A DNA stretch of 64,000 nucleotides, from NCBI GenBank assembly GCA_034421015.1, contig DAOUKT010000010.1, positions 87,608 through 151,607 of the forward strand. Direction: 5' to 3'. The position numbers and the translations under genes were made by a program. The stretch is from DAOUJW01 sp034421015. Its GTDB lineage: Bacteria; Chloroflexota; Dehalococcoidia; Lucifugimonadales; UBA2985. Below, piece by piece: positions 1 through 8,970 of the stretch. Every line of letters starts with the position of its first letter. Position 1 is the stretch's first letter. The notes below the pieces were generated by a model. It was given only the letters and a program-made list of their open reading frames with translations, ran no database searches and was not told the DNA's origin.

Positions 1-1
1 T

Positions 2-1945
2 GAGTCCCACAACCACCCGTCGGCGGTGGAGCCGTTTCAAGGGGCTGCGACGGGCGTCGGCGGCATTGTGCGAGACATCCTGGCGATGGGCGCGCGGCCC
101 ATCGCACTTCTGAACTCCCTGCGCTTCGGCCCGCTGGACGACGCCCGCAACCGCTACCTCTTCGGGGGCGTCATCGGCGGCATATCCTGGTACGGCAACT
201 GCATCGGCATCCCGGACGTGGGCGGCGAGGTGTGCTTCTCCACTTCCTACTCCGGCAACCCCCTGGTGAACGCAATGTGCGTCGGCCTTGTGGGCAAGGA
301 CTCTCTGGTGAAGGCCCAGGCATCGGGGGAGGGCAATCTCCTGGTGCTCGTGGGCGCGGACACCGGGCGGGACGGCATTCACGGCGCATCCGGCCTGGCG
401 TCCCGCACCTTCGAGGAGGAGCGCGAGATGCGCCCCACGGTACAGGTTGGCAACCCTTTCCTTGAGAAGGTCCTGGTCGAGGCGTGCCTTGAGGTCGCGG
501 CCTCCGGCAGCATCGTTGGGATGCAGGACCTGGGCGCCGCGGGCCTGACCAGCACAGTCGTAGAGGCCGCCGCGCGAGGGGGAGCCGGGGCCGTGATCGA
601 CATATCCAGGGTGCCCCGCCGAGAGGAGGGCATGACCCCCTACGAGGTGATGCTGTCCGAGTCCCAGGAGAGGATGCTGGTGATTGTGACGCCTGAGAAG
701 CTGGACGACGTGGCTGAGGTCTTCGACAAGTGGGACCTTGAGAGCAGCGTCATTGGCCGAGTGACCTATGACGGCCTTGTGAACGTCTACGACGGGGACA
801 GCCTGGAGGCATCCCTGCCAATAGACGTCCTCACGGACCCGCCGCTGTACCGGCTTGAGGGGTCGCCGCCCGCCTATCTGTCAGACACCCGCAGTTTCGA
901 TGCAAGGTCGTTGCCCCTTCCAGCCGAGGGGCCTCGCTCCGTCCTGCTTCGCCTGCTGTCGTCCCACGACATTGCGAGCAAGAGGTGGATTTACCGGCAG
1001 TACGACCACCAGGTGCAGACCAACACCATTCAGGGGCCTGGAGGCGACGCTGCGGTGCTGCGGGTGAAGGGCACGCATAAGGGGATTGCGGTGACCACCG
1101 ACGGCAACGGGCGGTACGCATACCTTGATCCCTTTGTGGGCGGCGCGATAGCCGTGGCTGAGGCGTGCCGCAACCTGGCGTGCGCCGGCGCTGAGGCCAT
1201 TGCCCTCACCGACTGCCTGAACTTCGGGAGCCCGGAGCGGCCGGACGGGTACTACCAGTTGGAGGAGTGCGTAAGGGGGATGGCGGCCGCATGCGACGCC
1301 TTTGGCGTACCCGTGATTAGCGGCAACGTCAGCCTCTACAACGAGACTATGGGCGAGGCGGTGTGGCCCACGCCCGTCGTGGGCGGCCTGGGCCTGCTGG
1401 AGGACGCAAGCAGGCAGTGCGCCTCATCCTTCAAGGACGCCGGGGACATCGTGATTCTCATTGGCGCGAGTGAGGTTGACGCAGCGCCGGGGGCGATAGG
1501 CGGCAGCTCCTACCTGCAGGTGGTGCACGGCATTGTTGCGGGACAGCCGGCCATAGACCTGGAGCTGGAGCTGAGGGTCCAACGCCTGTGCCTCAGGGCC
1601 ATCCAGCAGGGGCTGCTCAAGTCGGCTCACGACTGTGCGGACGGCGGCCTGGCCGTGTGCCTCGCGGAATCGTGCATAGCCGGCGGCATCGGCTTCACGG
1701 GCGACTTCCCGGCCCCGGAGCGGTGGGATGCAGCCCTCTTTGGAGAGACTCAATCCAGGATTGTGGTGTCCCTGAGCGTTGATGACCTCGCCCGGTTCGA
1801 GGCGCTGGCCTCGGAGGAGGGAGCGCCGTGGGCGCGCCTGGGAGAAGTCGGAGGCGAGAGCCTCAGACTGGCGACGCTGCTGGACGCGCCCTTGGACGAC
1901 CTGCGCACTGCCTGGGAGGGCGGCCTGGAAGCGGCATTGGGGTAG
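2..1945 (+). CDS. purL: Phosphoribosylformylglycinamidine synthase subunit PurL (5' partial)
   Basis: PurL makes FGAM from FGAR, ATP and glutamine-derived ammonia in purine synthesis. The visible 647 residues begin inside the gene with the conserved ESHNHPS motif, followed by QGAATGVGGIVRDI and GARPIALLNSLRFG. Two AIRS-type halves follow: the first has the MQDLGAAGLTSTVVE segment, and the second has LTDCLNFGSPERP, ISGNVSLYNET and the late SAHDCADGGLAVCLAES. Family members of the small PurL type are about 730-750 residues, so roughly 90 N-terminal residues lie upstream of the window. The GTG at 26 is an internal Val codon, not a start. The stop is TAG. No PurQ or PurS is visible here. Confidence 0.97.
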   Translation, partial: ESHNHPSAVEPFQGAATGVGGIVRDILAMGARPIALLNSLRFGPLDDARNRYLFGGVIGGISWYGNCIGIPDVGGEVCFSTSYSGNPLVNAMCVGLVGKDSLVKAQASGEGNLLVLVGADTGRDGIHGASGLASRTFEEEREMRPTVQVGNPFLEKVLVEACLEVAASGSIVGMQDLGAAGLTSTVVEAAARGGAGAVIDISRVPRREEGMTPYEVMLSESQERMLVIVTPEKLDDVAEVFDKWDLESSVIGRVTYDGLVNVYDGDSLEASLPIDVLTDPPLYRLEGSPPAYLSDTRSFDARSLPLPAEGPRSVLLRLLSSHDIASKRWIYRQYDHQVQTNTIQGPGGDAAVLRVKGTHKGIAVTTDGNGRYAYLDPFVGGAIAVAEACRNLACAGAEAIALTDCLNFGSPERPDGYYQLEECVRGMAAACDAFGVPVISGNVSLYNETMGEAVWPTPVVGGLGLLEDASRQCASSFKDAGDIVILIGASEVDAAPGAIGGSSYLQVVHGIVAGQPAIDLELELRVQRLCLRAIQQGLLKSAHDCADGGLAVCLAESCIAGGIGFTGDFPAPERWDAALFGETQSRIVVSLSVDDLARFEALASEEGAPWARLGEVGGESLRLATLLDAPLDDLRTAWEGGLEAALG

Positions 1946-2125
1946 AAGCAGTTTAAGCGATCAAAGGTGTCTGCTAAAGGCTTATCTGTGGCGATTTCTG
2001 CCATATCCCCAGTCATCCATGACCAAGTGTAATGCACAGAGTCAGCGACGTGATGAAATAATCTACCAATTCGTTGTGATGACTCGTATAATTTACATAA
2101 GGTACAGTAATTGAGGAGCCAAGCC

Positions 2126-4210
2126 ATGACAACACTCGACTCGTCACAGTCTGCATTCTGCCAATCTAGTGAGAGTAACATTAGATTACTCGCGCCTGCG
2201 GGTTGCGGCAAAACAAGTTCATTGCTACACCGTTGTAAGAGTCTCGTGGAGCGTGCTACTGGTAGTCCAAGATTCCTAATCATAACTTTTACGAATGCAG
2301 CGGCTGAAGAACTCAAGGATAGGCAAGCGAATGACCCAGCGTTTGAGTGCCTGAATGACAAGACTACTATTACTACACTAAACGCCTACGGTTGGCGTCG
2401 CACTCGTAGCCAAGTGCGTAATGCCCGCCTTCTAACCTCACCTGCTGACCGGCATTTCGCAGTGTTGAATCAGCTTCGCCCGGTCTGGCTTGACAAGCAA
2501 CATATTGAACAAGCTGTTACAGCACGTGGTTGGGGTCGGAGGAATACCAGAACCATTATGGACGTGATGGATAATTTGAAATCCATGGGCTTCGATCATA
2601 CTTTTGACACCAATTTGGACAAATTCCAAGAGAGGATTCGAGGTTTGGAGTCCCAGGGTGCATCTTGGCGGGTTGATCAGCAGTTTGAGGCACTTGCTGG
2701 TATGGGAATACTCGACATTCGTAATCGAAGTAACGGGGAACGGACTTCTGCAGACTACCGAGAATTTTATAGTAAGTTTTTTGCGTTCTGGCGTGATGCT
2801 ACAGCTAGGCTATTGGAAGAATCAACCTTCACTTTTGAGGATCAAAAATACTGGCCTTACTTGGATCTCAGGTCCCCTGGGCCAGATGGGAAGCCGAAAC
2901 CGCATATTTATGGCGCAGCCCGACATGACCATATACTCGTTGACGAATTCCAAGACATAAATCCGTTGGACTTGGCTTTGATCAAGGTTATCGTTGAACG
3001 CCATCAATCAACTATCACAATTGTTGGGGACGATGACCAGGCGATTTTTGAGTGGCGTGGCGCAAGCCCAGAGTACATATTGCAGCCACAACGTTACTTT
3101 GGAACTCAATTCAAGGATTATCAGTTGGAGACAAACTACCGGTCACCGAGGAATATAGTTAATCACTCTCAAGAGCTGATCGCACAAAACAAGAATCGTG
3201 TCGCCAAGCGAGTTGAGGCTTCAGAGGACGCGGCTACGGCGGAAATCACAGTAGAGACAGTCGATAGCATTAGTGATCGCTTGAGGTATGTGACTGACGT
3301 TGTTCGTGACACCAAATACCCCGGTAGGGTAGCTGTCATAGGACATAGGCGTAGTCATCTCATACCTTACGAGATATATTTTGCTTCAGATGGGGCTCCT
3401 TTTAAGACTGCTGCCGATTTGGACATTTTTGGAACCAAGGCATTTGACGACTTCACAGAACTCTTGGACATCTGGAACGGGGCCAATGACCGAACACGTC
3501 CAGGGGTAGCAGTAGACAATGCGTTGGCGATCTGCAATCTCATTAAGAGACAGCCGCTTAATCGGACAGACTCCCCGAACTTGAAGAGCCATATTTTGCA
3601 AGGACGTCCCAGAACTACAAATGAAGCAATTCAAACCATTACTAGCTATACAGGTGCTCCCTTGAGTGGAAAAAGCCACTCTGAACTACACAAAACTGCA
3701 CTGGGATTCCTAAATGCAGATAGCCTTCCTGAGGCAATAAAGATGGTAGATCAGGAATTCGACGGGCTTAGTTTCGACTATGATAAGCAAGAGGAGAGTA
3801 TTTGGCACACTGCTCCTCCCTTACTCCAACTCGCTGAAATCGCGGAAGCCGAGGGCTATGATGCAGACGATATGATTAACAGGATCGAGTTTGCCAAAGC
3901 ACAGATACAAGAATACCGTGACTTGGAGGATTTTAATCAAGAAGGCCAGACACCACGCGTTTGGGAGAGACCTCTTCATCTTATGACGGCTTGGAGGGCT
4001 AAGGGAAAAGAGTTTGACACGGTCATACTACTTGATACTGTTGAAGGTATATGGCCAGATTATCGCGCGGACGACGAGAGAAAACTTGAGGCAGAGAGGC
4101 GCTTGTTCTATGTGGCATTTACAAGGGCACAGCGTAGAGTAATCATGTTGACTAGGACTGGCGTCGCCATGAGTCCATTCATAGATGAACTCGGATTACC
4201 AACTAAATAA
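2126..4210 (+). CDS. UvrD/Rep-family superfamily 1A DNA helicase
   Basis: This 694-residue protein carries the full SF1A helicase motif set: Walker A APAGCGKTSS at residues 23-32, motif Ia FTNAAAEELKDR, motif II ILVDEFQDINPLDL, motif III GDDDQAIFEWRGA, motif IV YQLETNYRSPRNIV, motif V TAWRAKGKEFDTVILLD and motif VI ERRLFYVAFTRAQRR. It should unwind DNA 3'-5' with ATP. ATG 2126 is chosen because GAGGAG lies 7 bases upstream; the TTG at 2111 has no such site. The gene is visibly richer in A and T, with different codon use, than purL before it and the transporter genes after it, suggesting recent acquisition. No nuclease domain or partner gene is visible, so a repair or defence role cannot be chosen. 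Confidence 0.88.
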   Translation: MTTLDSSQSAFCQSSESNIRLLAPAGCGKTSSLLHRCKSLVERATGSPRFLIITFTNAAAEELKDRQANDPAFECLNDKTTITTLNAYGWRRTRSQVRNARLLTSPADRHFAVLNQLRPVWLDKQHIEQAVTARGWGRRNTRTIMDVMDNLKSMGFDHTFDTNLDKFQERIRGLESQGASWRVDQQFEALAGMGILDIRNRSNGERTSADYREFYSKFFAFWRDATARLLEESTFTFEDQKYWPYLDLRSPGPDGKPKPHIYGAARHDHILVDEFQDINPLDLALIKVIVERHQSTITIVGDDDQAIFEWRGASPEYILQPQRYFGTQFKDYQLETNYRSPRNIVNHSQELIAQNKNRVAKRVEASEDAATAEITVETVDSISDRLRYVTDVVRDTKYPGRVAVIGHRRSHLIPYEIYFASDGAPFKTAADLDIFGTKAFDDFTELLDIWNGANDRTRPGVAVDNALAICNLIKRQPLNRTDSPNLKSHILQGRPRTTNEAIQTITSYTGAPLSGKSHSELHKTALGFLNADSLPEAIKMVDQEFDGLSFDYDKQEESIWHTAPPLLQLAEIAEAEGYDADDMINRIEFAKAQIQEYRDLEDFNQEGQTPRVWERPLHLMTAWRAKGKEFDTVILLDTVEGIWPDYRADDERKLEAERRLFYVAFTRAQRRVIMLTRTGVAMSPFIDELGLPTK

Positions 4211-4307
4211 TACCAGTTCCAGATTGTGTTGGAGCAAGCCGCCGTCTATCCGCCTACCCGGTAGGTTTAGGGCAGGCTAATAGGTTGCAGCTGTGCCTCT
4301 TTTCGCC

Positions 4308-4336
4308 TTGAAGCCCTCTGCGCTGTATGCTATTCT
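4308..4336 (+). promoter_or_regulatory. Promoter of tRNA-Pro
   Basis: TTGAAG (4308-4313), a 17-base spacer ending in TGC, then TATTCT (4331-4336). It sits 9 bases before the mature tRNA 5' end. Confidence 0.6.
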
Positions 4337-4345
4337 ACGAAAGTT

Positions 4346-4422
4346 CGGGGTGTGGCGCAGCCCGGGAGCGCACTTGCATGGGGTGCAAGGGGCCGTCGGT
4401 TCAAATCCGACCACCCCGACCA
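4346..4422 (+). tRNA. tRNA-Pro(GGG)
   Basis: The 7-bp acceptor stem pairs CGGGGTG (4346-4352) with CACCCCG (4412-4418), followed by discriminator A and an encoded CCA. The anticodon arm is CTTGC-ATGGGGT-GCAAG, giving anticodon GGG, which reads CCC proline codons. The T arm has GGTTCAAATCC. Confidence 0.95.
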
Positions 4423-4489
4423 TAAGGAACCAGGTTGCCAAAGTGCCGTAATCGGATGACGATTGCGGCGCTTCTAATTTTTGCTACGC

Positions 4490-5476
4490 CTACCCCCCAT
4501 ACGCCGTCGGCCAGAGGTGGCAGGCCGCCTGGTGCCTTGGGGCCACCTCAATCAGCGGCGGGTCTACGACCTCGCAGGTTCCGGCGATTGCCTGGGGGCA
4601 CCTGGGGTTGAACCGGCAGCCCGGCGGCGGCTCGGTGGGGCTGGGAGGCTCGCCGGGTATCACTGGTCGCTGTCTCAGCCTGTTGGCTGGGTCGGGTTCA
4701 GGGATGGCCTGTATGAGGGCTTTGGTGTAGGGGTGAAGCGGCTCCTCGATGACCCTGTCGGAAGGCCCCATCTCCACAATGCGCCCGGCGTACATGACGG
4801 CAATCCGGTCGGAGAAGTGGCGGGCCGTCGCGATGTCGTGGGTGATGTACAGGAAGGTTATCCCGTAGGTCTTCTGCAGGTCTCGCATCAGGTAGAGGAT
4901 CTCCGCCCGGCTGGAGGCGTCGATCATCGATACCGGCTCGTCCGCTAGGATGAAGTCCGGCTTGAGTATGAGGGCCCGGGCGATGCCCACGCGCTGGCGC
5001 TGGCCCCCGGACAGCATGTGCGGGTACTTGGCGGCGACCTCCACAGCAGGCGACAGGTTCACGTCCTCCAGGGACTTGTGAATCAGCTCCGTCCTCTCGC
5101 GGGTGCTGCCGTGGCCGTGGATGACCAGGGGCTCCTCAATGGTCTGGCCGATGCTCATGAAGGGGTCGATGCTGGAGTAGGGGTCCTGGAACACGCCCTG
5201 GGCCCTGCGCCGGAACTCCTTCAGCCGGGACTCATGGGCCTGGCCTATCTCCTCGCCGTCGAAGAAGATGCGCCCGTGAGTGGGCCTCAGCAGCCTCAGG
5301 GCCGCCCTGCCCAGTGTGGTCTTGCCTGAGCCGGACTCGCCGACAACGGCCAGGGTCTCGCCTCGCTCCAAGTTGAGGGTGACGCCGTCCAACGCCCTTA
5401 CCACCACTGACCCCAAGAACCCCTTCCTGGCCTGGAAGTGAACTTTGAGGTCTTCTATCCTGATCAGCTGCGTCAT
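4490..5476 (-). CDS. Oligopeptide/dipeptide ABC transporter ATP-binding protein (OppF/DppF type)
   Basis: This cytoplasmic ATPase of a peptide-type importer has 328 residues. It shows Walker A GESGSGKTT, ABC signature LSGGQRQRVGIARAL, Walker B ILADEPVSMIDAS and the H-loop YITHD. The C-terminal extension typical of OppD/OppF is present, with HPYTKALIQAIP and the cysteine motif CRFNPRCP. The start ATG at 5476 overlaps the TGA of the preceding ATPase gene in an ATGA arrangement, indicating translational coupling; an upstream in-frame start at 5500 would lie inside that gene. It is the last gene of the minus-strand transporter operon. Substrate is not deducible from the ATPase. Confidence 0.93.
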   Translation of the reverse strand: MTQLIRIEDLKVHFQARKGFLGSVVVRALDGVTLNLERGETLAVVGESGSGKTTLGRAALRLLRPTHGRIFFDGEEIGQAHESRLKEFRRRAQGVFQDPYSSIDPFMSIGQTIEEPLVIHGHGSTRERTELIHKSLEDVNLSPAVEVAAKYPHMLSGGQRQRVGIARALILKPDFILADEPVSMIDASSRAEILYLMRDLQKTYGITFLYITHDIATARHFSDRIAVMYAGRIVEMGPSDRVIEEPLHPYTKALIQAIPEPDPANRLRQRPVIPGEPPSPTEPPPGCRFNPRCPQAIAGTCEVVDPPLIEVAPRHQAACHLWPTAYGG

Positions 5477-6435
5477 TGGCCTTGCTCCAGGAGCCAGCAC
5501 CGGGCCTCGTGGCCTTCCCTGACGGTGAACGCGGGAGGGACCCGGCTATCGCAGGGTTCAAAGGCGAAGGGACACCGGGGGCTGAAGCGGCAGCCCGTAG
5601 GAGGGCTGGTGAGGTCCGGGGGCGCGCCGGATATGAAGACCGGAGCCTCGTCCGAGTCCAGCCTTGGGATGCTGTCCAGCAGCCTTTGGGTGTAGGGGTG
5701 TTTTGGGCTGAGGAAAACGTCCTCGGAGGCGCCAAGCTCCACCATCTGGCCGCCGTACATGACCGCAATCCTGTCGCACAGGTCGCTGGCCAGGGCGATG
5801 TCGTGGGTGATGAAGATGAAGGAGATGCCCAGGTCCCGCTTGAGGTCTTTCAGCAAATTCATCATCTGGGCCTGGATGCTGACGTCCAGCGCGGACGTCG
5901 GCTCATCGAGTATAACGAGGCTTGGACTCATCACCAGGGACATGGCGATCATCACCCGTTGCTTCATCCCGCCGCTGAGCTCATGGGGATATCTGTTCAC
6001 CACCTCACCGGGCAGCCGCACCAGGTCGAACAGCTCCAGAACGCGCTCCCGGGCCTGCCCCTTTCTGCCGCCGTTCTCCTGCAAGAGGGGCTCGGACACC
6101 TGGTGGCCTACCTTCAGCACCGGGTTGAGGGAGTTCATCGCGCCCTGGAAGACCATCGACATCCTCTTCCAGCGTATCTCCCGCCGGAACTCGTCGTTGG
6201 GGAGGGCCGCGATATCGTCGCCCTCCAGGGTCACGTCGCCCCTGTACCCCGTAGCGTTCCTGGGAAGCAGCCGCATAAGAGCCAGGGAGAGGCTGGTCTT
6301 GCCGGAGCCGGACTCGCCCACAATGCCCAGGGCCTGCCCCCGCTCCAGGTCAAATGAGATGCCGTCCACGGCCCGCACCACCGCCTCACGGGTGGTGTAG
6401 TACATGTGCAGGTCTCTGACTTCCAGTAGGCTCAC
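5473..6435 (-). CDS. Oligopeptide/dipeptide ABC transporter ATP-binding protein (OppD/DppD type)
   Basis: The second ATPase of the importer has 320 residues from the chosen GTG. Walker A is GESGSGKTS, the signature is LSGGMKQRV and Walker B is LVILDEPTSALD. The OppD-type C-terminus contains HPYTQRLLDSIPRL and CRFSPRCPFAFEPC. The start GTG (6435) overlaps the permease TGA as GTGA; an upstream in-frame ATG at 6546 would add 37 residues unlike the family and is rejected. With the downstream ATPase it should form the heterodimeric motor for the two permeases upstream. Confidence 0.93.
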   Translation of the reverse strand: MSLLEVRDLHMYYTTREAVVRAVDGISFDLERGQALGIVGESGSGKTSLSLALMRLLPRNATGYRGDVTLEGDDIAALPNDEFRREIRWKRMSMVFQGAMNSLNPVLKVGHQVSEPLLQENGGRKGQARERVLELFDLVRLPGEVVNRYPHELSGGMKQRVMIAMSLVMSPSLVILDEPTSALDVSIQAQMMNLLKDLKRDLGISFIFITHDIALASDLCDRIAVMYGGQMVELGASEDVFLSPKHPYTQRLLDSIPRLDSDEAPVFISGAPPDLTSPPTGCRFSPRCPFAFEPCDSRVPPAFTVREGHEARCWLLEQGQ

Positions 6436-7859
6436 TGCCGCGCCATCCTTAGTCTGGGGTCGACTACGCGCTCCATCCCCAGGGCGATGAGCACGAAGGT
6501 GAGGGCGGTCAGCACAATGAGGATGCCAGGGGGGAGCACCCACCACCAGTAACCGACGTAGACCGCGCCGGTCCTGAACCCCTGGTCAAGAATCTGCCCC
6601 CAGGTGGGTATCGACGGGTCGCCCAGTCCCAGGAAGCTCAACCCGGCCTCGGCGAGTATGGCGGCGGGCGTGAAGAATATCATCTGGGCGAAGACGAAGG
6701 GCGCCATCTGCGGGAAGATGTGCCGGAACATTATGCGCCACCGGGACGCGCCCAGGGCCGCGGTGGCCTCCATAAGCTGCCCCGACCTTATCTGTAACAC
6801 CATCGATCGTATAACGATTGCCAGACCGGGCCAGCCGAAGACAATCATTATCGCAACGACTATCCACAGCTTCTGGCCCAGGATGAAGGCCAGGAACAGC
6901 AGGATGGGCAGCAGCGGGATGTTGGTTAGGATGTCCGAGAAGCGCTGGATGGAGATGTCCGTCTTGCCTCCGGTGTAGCCGCTGATTATGCCCATAGTCG
7001 TGCCTATGACGGTGGCCATCACAGCCGTGACCAGTCCTATTGTGAGCGCGACGGGGAAGCCGAATATGAGACCCCTTGCCAGGTCGCGGCCTATGGAGTC
7101 GGTGCCCATCAGCCCGAAGCTCGCGCCGCCCAGCACGAACCGCACGGAGTCTATTGAGTCGTTGGGACTGGATGACCGGGCCAGCACCAGTATCCGATAG
7201 TCCCCCTTGAGGGACTGGAATTCGCCGCTTGCGGCTGGGTCCGGAGCGCCGAAAATAGCGAGGTCAACCTCGCCAACCAGGGTAGTTGCCGGCATACGCA
7301 CGCCGAACTCGTCCTGCAGGAACTGGGACACCTCTCCGGCAACCGAGGTCTCGCCGGTCAGGAACACCCGGAATGGCGTCTCATCATATCTGACCACAGG
7401 TGAGGTCTCGCCGGGCCTCTGGGCGGATACAACGTGCCTGTAGAGGCTGATGGCGCGCCCGTCGGGGCGCTCCACGGAGACCGTGATGGTGGTTGGCCTG
7501 CTCTCGTAGGTGACGCCCTCTAGGGAGAAGGACGTGAAGGTCGGGGCGTCGTCGTAGCCGTAGTCCAGGTCGAACACGTAGAGGCTCTCCATGCCGCGGG
7601 AAGTCTGGCGCACCTCGGCGGGTTCCGTCGCCTCGAATACCGTGTGCCTAACGCCGCCGCCGAGCCAGACGGGGGGTACGTTCTTGGGGTTGTCCGCCCA
7701 GGCGGACGGGTTGTTCCAGAACCGCGTGCCGAAGTCCAGGGGGTTCGTCGTCAGGGCGAATATGGAGATACCGATCATGGTGAGAAGAAAGGCCACGCCC
7801 GTCTTCCCCGTGGTGGAGGAGAGCAGCTCCTTGATTGTGTTGCCCAGCGCGCCCGTCAT
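6432..7859 (-). CDS. Peptide-type ABC transporter permease, OppC/DppC family, with large extracytoplasmic insert
   Basis: Inner-membrane permease of 475 residues; ordinary OppC/DppC proteins have about 300. The first membrane helix (about residues 19-38) is followed by a stretch of some 190 residues without hydrophobic helices, apparently beta-rich and outside the cell. Then comes the family segment FGLMGTDSIGRDLARGLIFG and the remaining five helices, with the EAA-type loop EATAALGASRWRIMFRHIFP that contacts an ATPase. The start ATG overlaps the stop of the partner permease as ATGA. The insert may dock the unusual binding protein encoded two genes upstream; that is inference. Confidence 0.88.
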   Translation of the reverse strand: MTGALGNTIKELLSSTTGKTGVAFLLTMIGISIFALTTNPLDFGTRFWNNPSAWADNPKNVPPVWLGGGVRHTVFEATEPAEVRQTSRGMESLYVFDLDYGYDDAPTFTSFSLEGVTYESRPTTITVSVERPDGRAISLYRHVVSAQRPGETSPVVRYDETPFRVFLTGETSVAGEVSQFLQDEFGVRMPATTLVGEVDLAIFGAPDPAASGEFQSLKGDYRILVLARSSSPNDSIDSVRFVLGGASFGLMGTDSIGRDLARGLIFGFPVALTIGLVTAVMATVIGTTMGIISGYTGGKTDISIQRFSDILTNIPLLPILLFLAFILGQKLWIVVAIMIVFGWPGLAIVIRSMVLQIRSGQLMEATAALGASRWRIMFRHIFPQMAPFVFAQMIFFTPAAILAEAGLSFLGLGDPSIPTWGQILDQGFRTGAVYVGYWWWVLPPGILIVLTALTFVLIALGMERVVDPRLRMARQ

Positions 7860-8920
7860 TGGTAGCGAACCCTCGGATCAACGATGATGTAGAGCACCTC
7901 CAGGGTGAACCTGGCGGTGATGTAGATGAGCGTGAACATGAAGGTCAGGGCCACGACAACAGACTCGTCCACGGCCAGAATGGCGTCGTAGTAGAGGCGG
8001 CCCATGCCGGGCCAGTTGAACACCGTCTCCGTGAGTATGCCGCCCGCTACGGAGGACGCCAGGCCCAGAATCAGGCCCGTGAGTATGGGCGGAGCGGCCA
8101 CACGCAGTATGTGGCGCCGCATCACCGTGCCCTCGGGCAGGCCCTTGGCACGGGCCACCGTCACGAAGTCCTCCTGGGCCGTGTTCATCACCATTGTCCG
8201 CACGACGTATGTCCACGACCCAACGGATATTAGCACGAGGGTGATGATAGGCAGCGACGCGTGCCATAGCAGATCGATGAAGCGCGGGATGACTCCCTCA
8301 GGAGGCGGGACGCTGTACATGCCGCCGGGCGGGAAGACCCGCACGCCGGTGGCGGAGAGAACAAGGTAGGTGAGGAGTATGAAGAGGATGCCTGCCCACC
8401 ATGCCGGCAGGGCGTTGGACGTGGCTGAGAAGAGGGACGCTATGCGGTCGGCTCTGGTCCCCACCTTGGTAGCCAGCTTCACGCCGAAGAACAGGCCCAG
8501 CACAGCGGTTATGGCCGAGGCGGTAGTTACAAGCAGCATGGTCCTGGGAAGCCGCTCGGCTATGAGGGATGTTATCTTGCTGCTGCCGTCGGCAGTCTTC
8601 AGCGTTCTCGCCTCGCCCAGGTCCAGCCGTATGACCCGGCCTATCATCTGGGGCAGTCGGAAGTACCAGGGCCGGTCCAGCTCGTAGGACGCCTCAAGCT
8701 CCCGGCGATGCTCCTGGATGGCCTGCTCTATCTGGTCCGGGTCTCTGATGGTCTGGGCGAGGCCCTGCCGCATTCCCCGGACCTCCTCGTTGACAATGGC
8801 CGTCAGCATCCGGTCCGAGAAGCCGGTGGCCCCCAAAGTCACAGCCACCAGAATCAGAACGGCGAACAGAACGCCGAGGAGGGTTATAGCTCGTATCGCC
8901 AGGGTCTTGGCAATGGACAT
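7856..8920 (-). CDS. Peptide-type ABC transporter permease, OppB/DppB family
   Basis: Membrane protein of 354 residues with an N-terminal helix (RAITLLGVLFAVLILVAV), a soluble stretch of about 80 residues, then five helices. The segment ITSLIAERLPRTMLLV and the EAA loop EDFVTVARAKGLPEGTVMRRH identify the OppB/DppB family. The C-terminus ends in IIVDPRVRYQ, as usual. It forms the channel with the following permease, to which it is coupled by an ATGA overlap. Fifty bases separate it from the binding-protein gene upstream, which probably shares its transcript. Confidence 0.92.
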   Translation of the reverse strand: MSIAKTLAIRAITLLGVLFAVLILVAVTLGATGFSDRMLTAIVNEEVRGMRQGLAQTIRDPDQIEQAIQEHRRELEASYELDRPWYFRLPQMIGRVIRLDLGEARTLKTADGSSKITSLIAERLPRTMLLVTTASAITAVLGLFFGVKLATKVGTRADRIASLFSATSNALPAWWAGILFILLTYLVLSATGVRVFPPGGMYSVPPPEGVIPRFIDLLWHASLPIITLVLISVGSWTYVVRTMVMNTAQEDFVTVARAKGLPEGTVMRRHILRVAAPPILTGLILGLASSVAGGILTETVFNWPGMGRLYYDAILAVDESVVVALTFMFTLIYITARFTLEVLYIIVDPRVRYQ

Positions 8921-8970
8921 CTTGGCGCCACGGCCGGAGTGCCTCTACCGGCAGTCTGAGTTCCGGCGGA

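Noticed and set aside
4346..4422. tRNA-Pro as insertion site of the AT-rich helicase gene
   Set aside because: The helicase lies on the 5' side of the tRNA and no direct repeat or integrase is visible.
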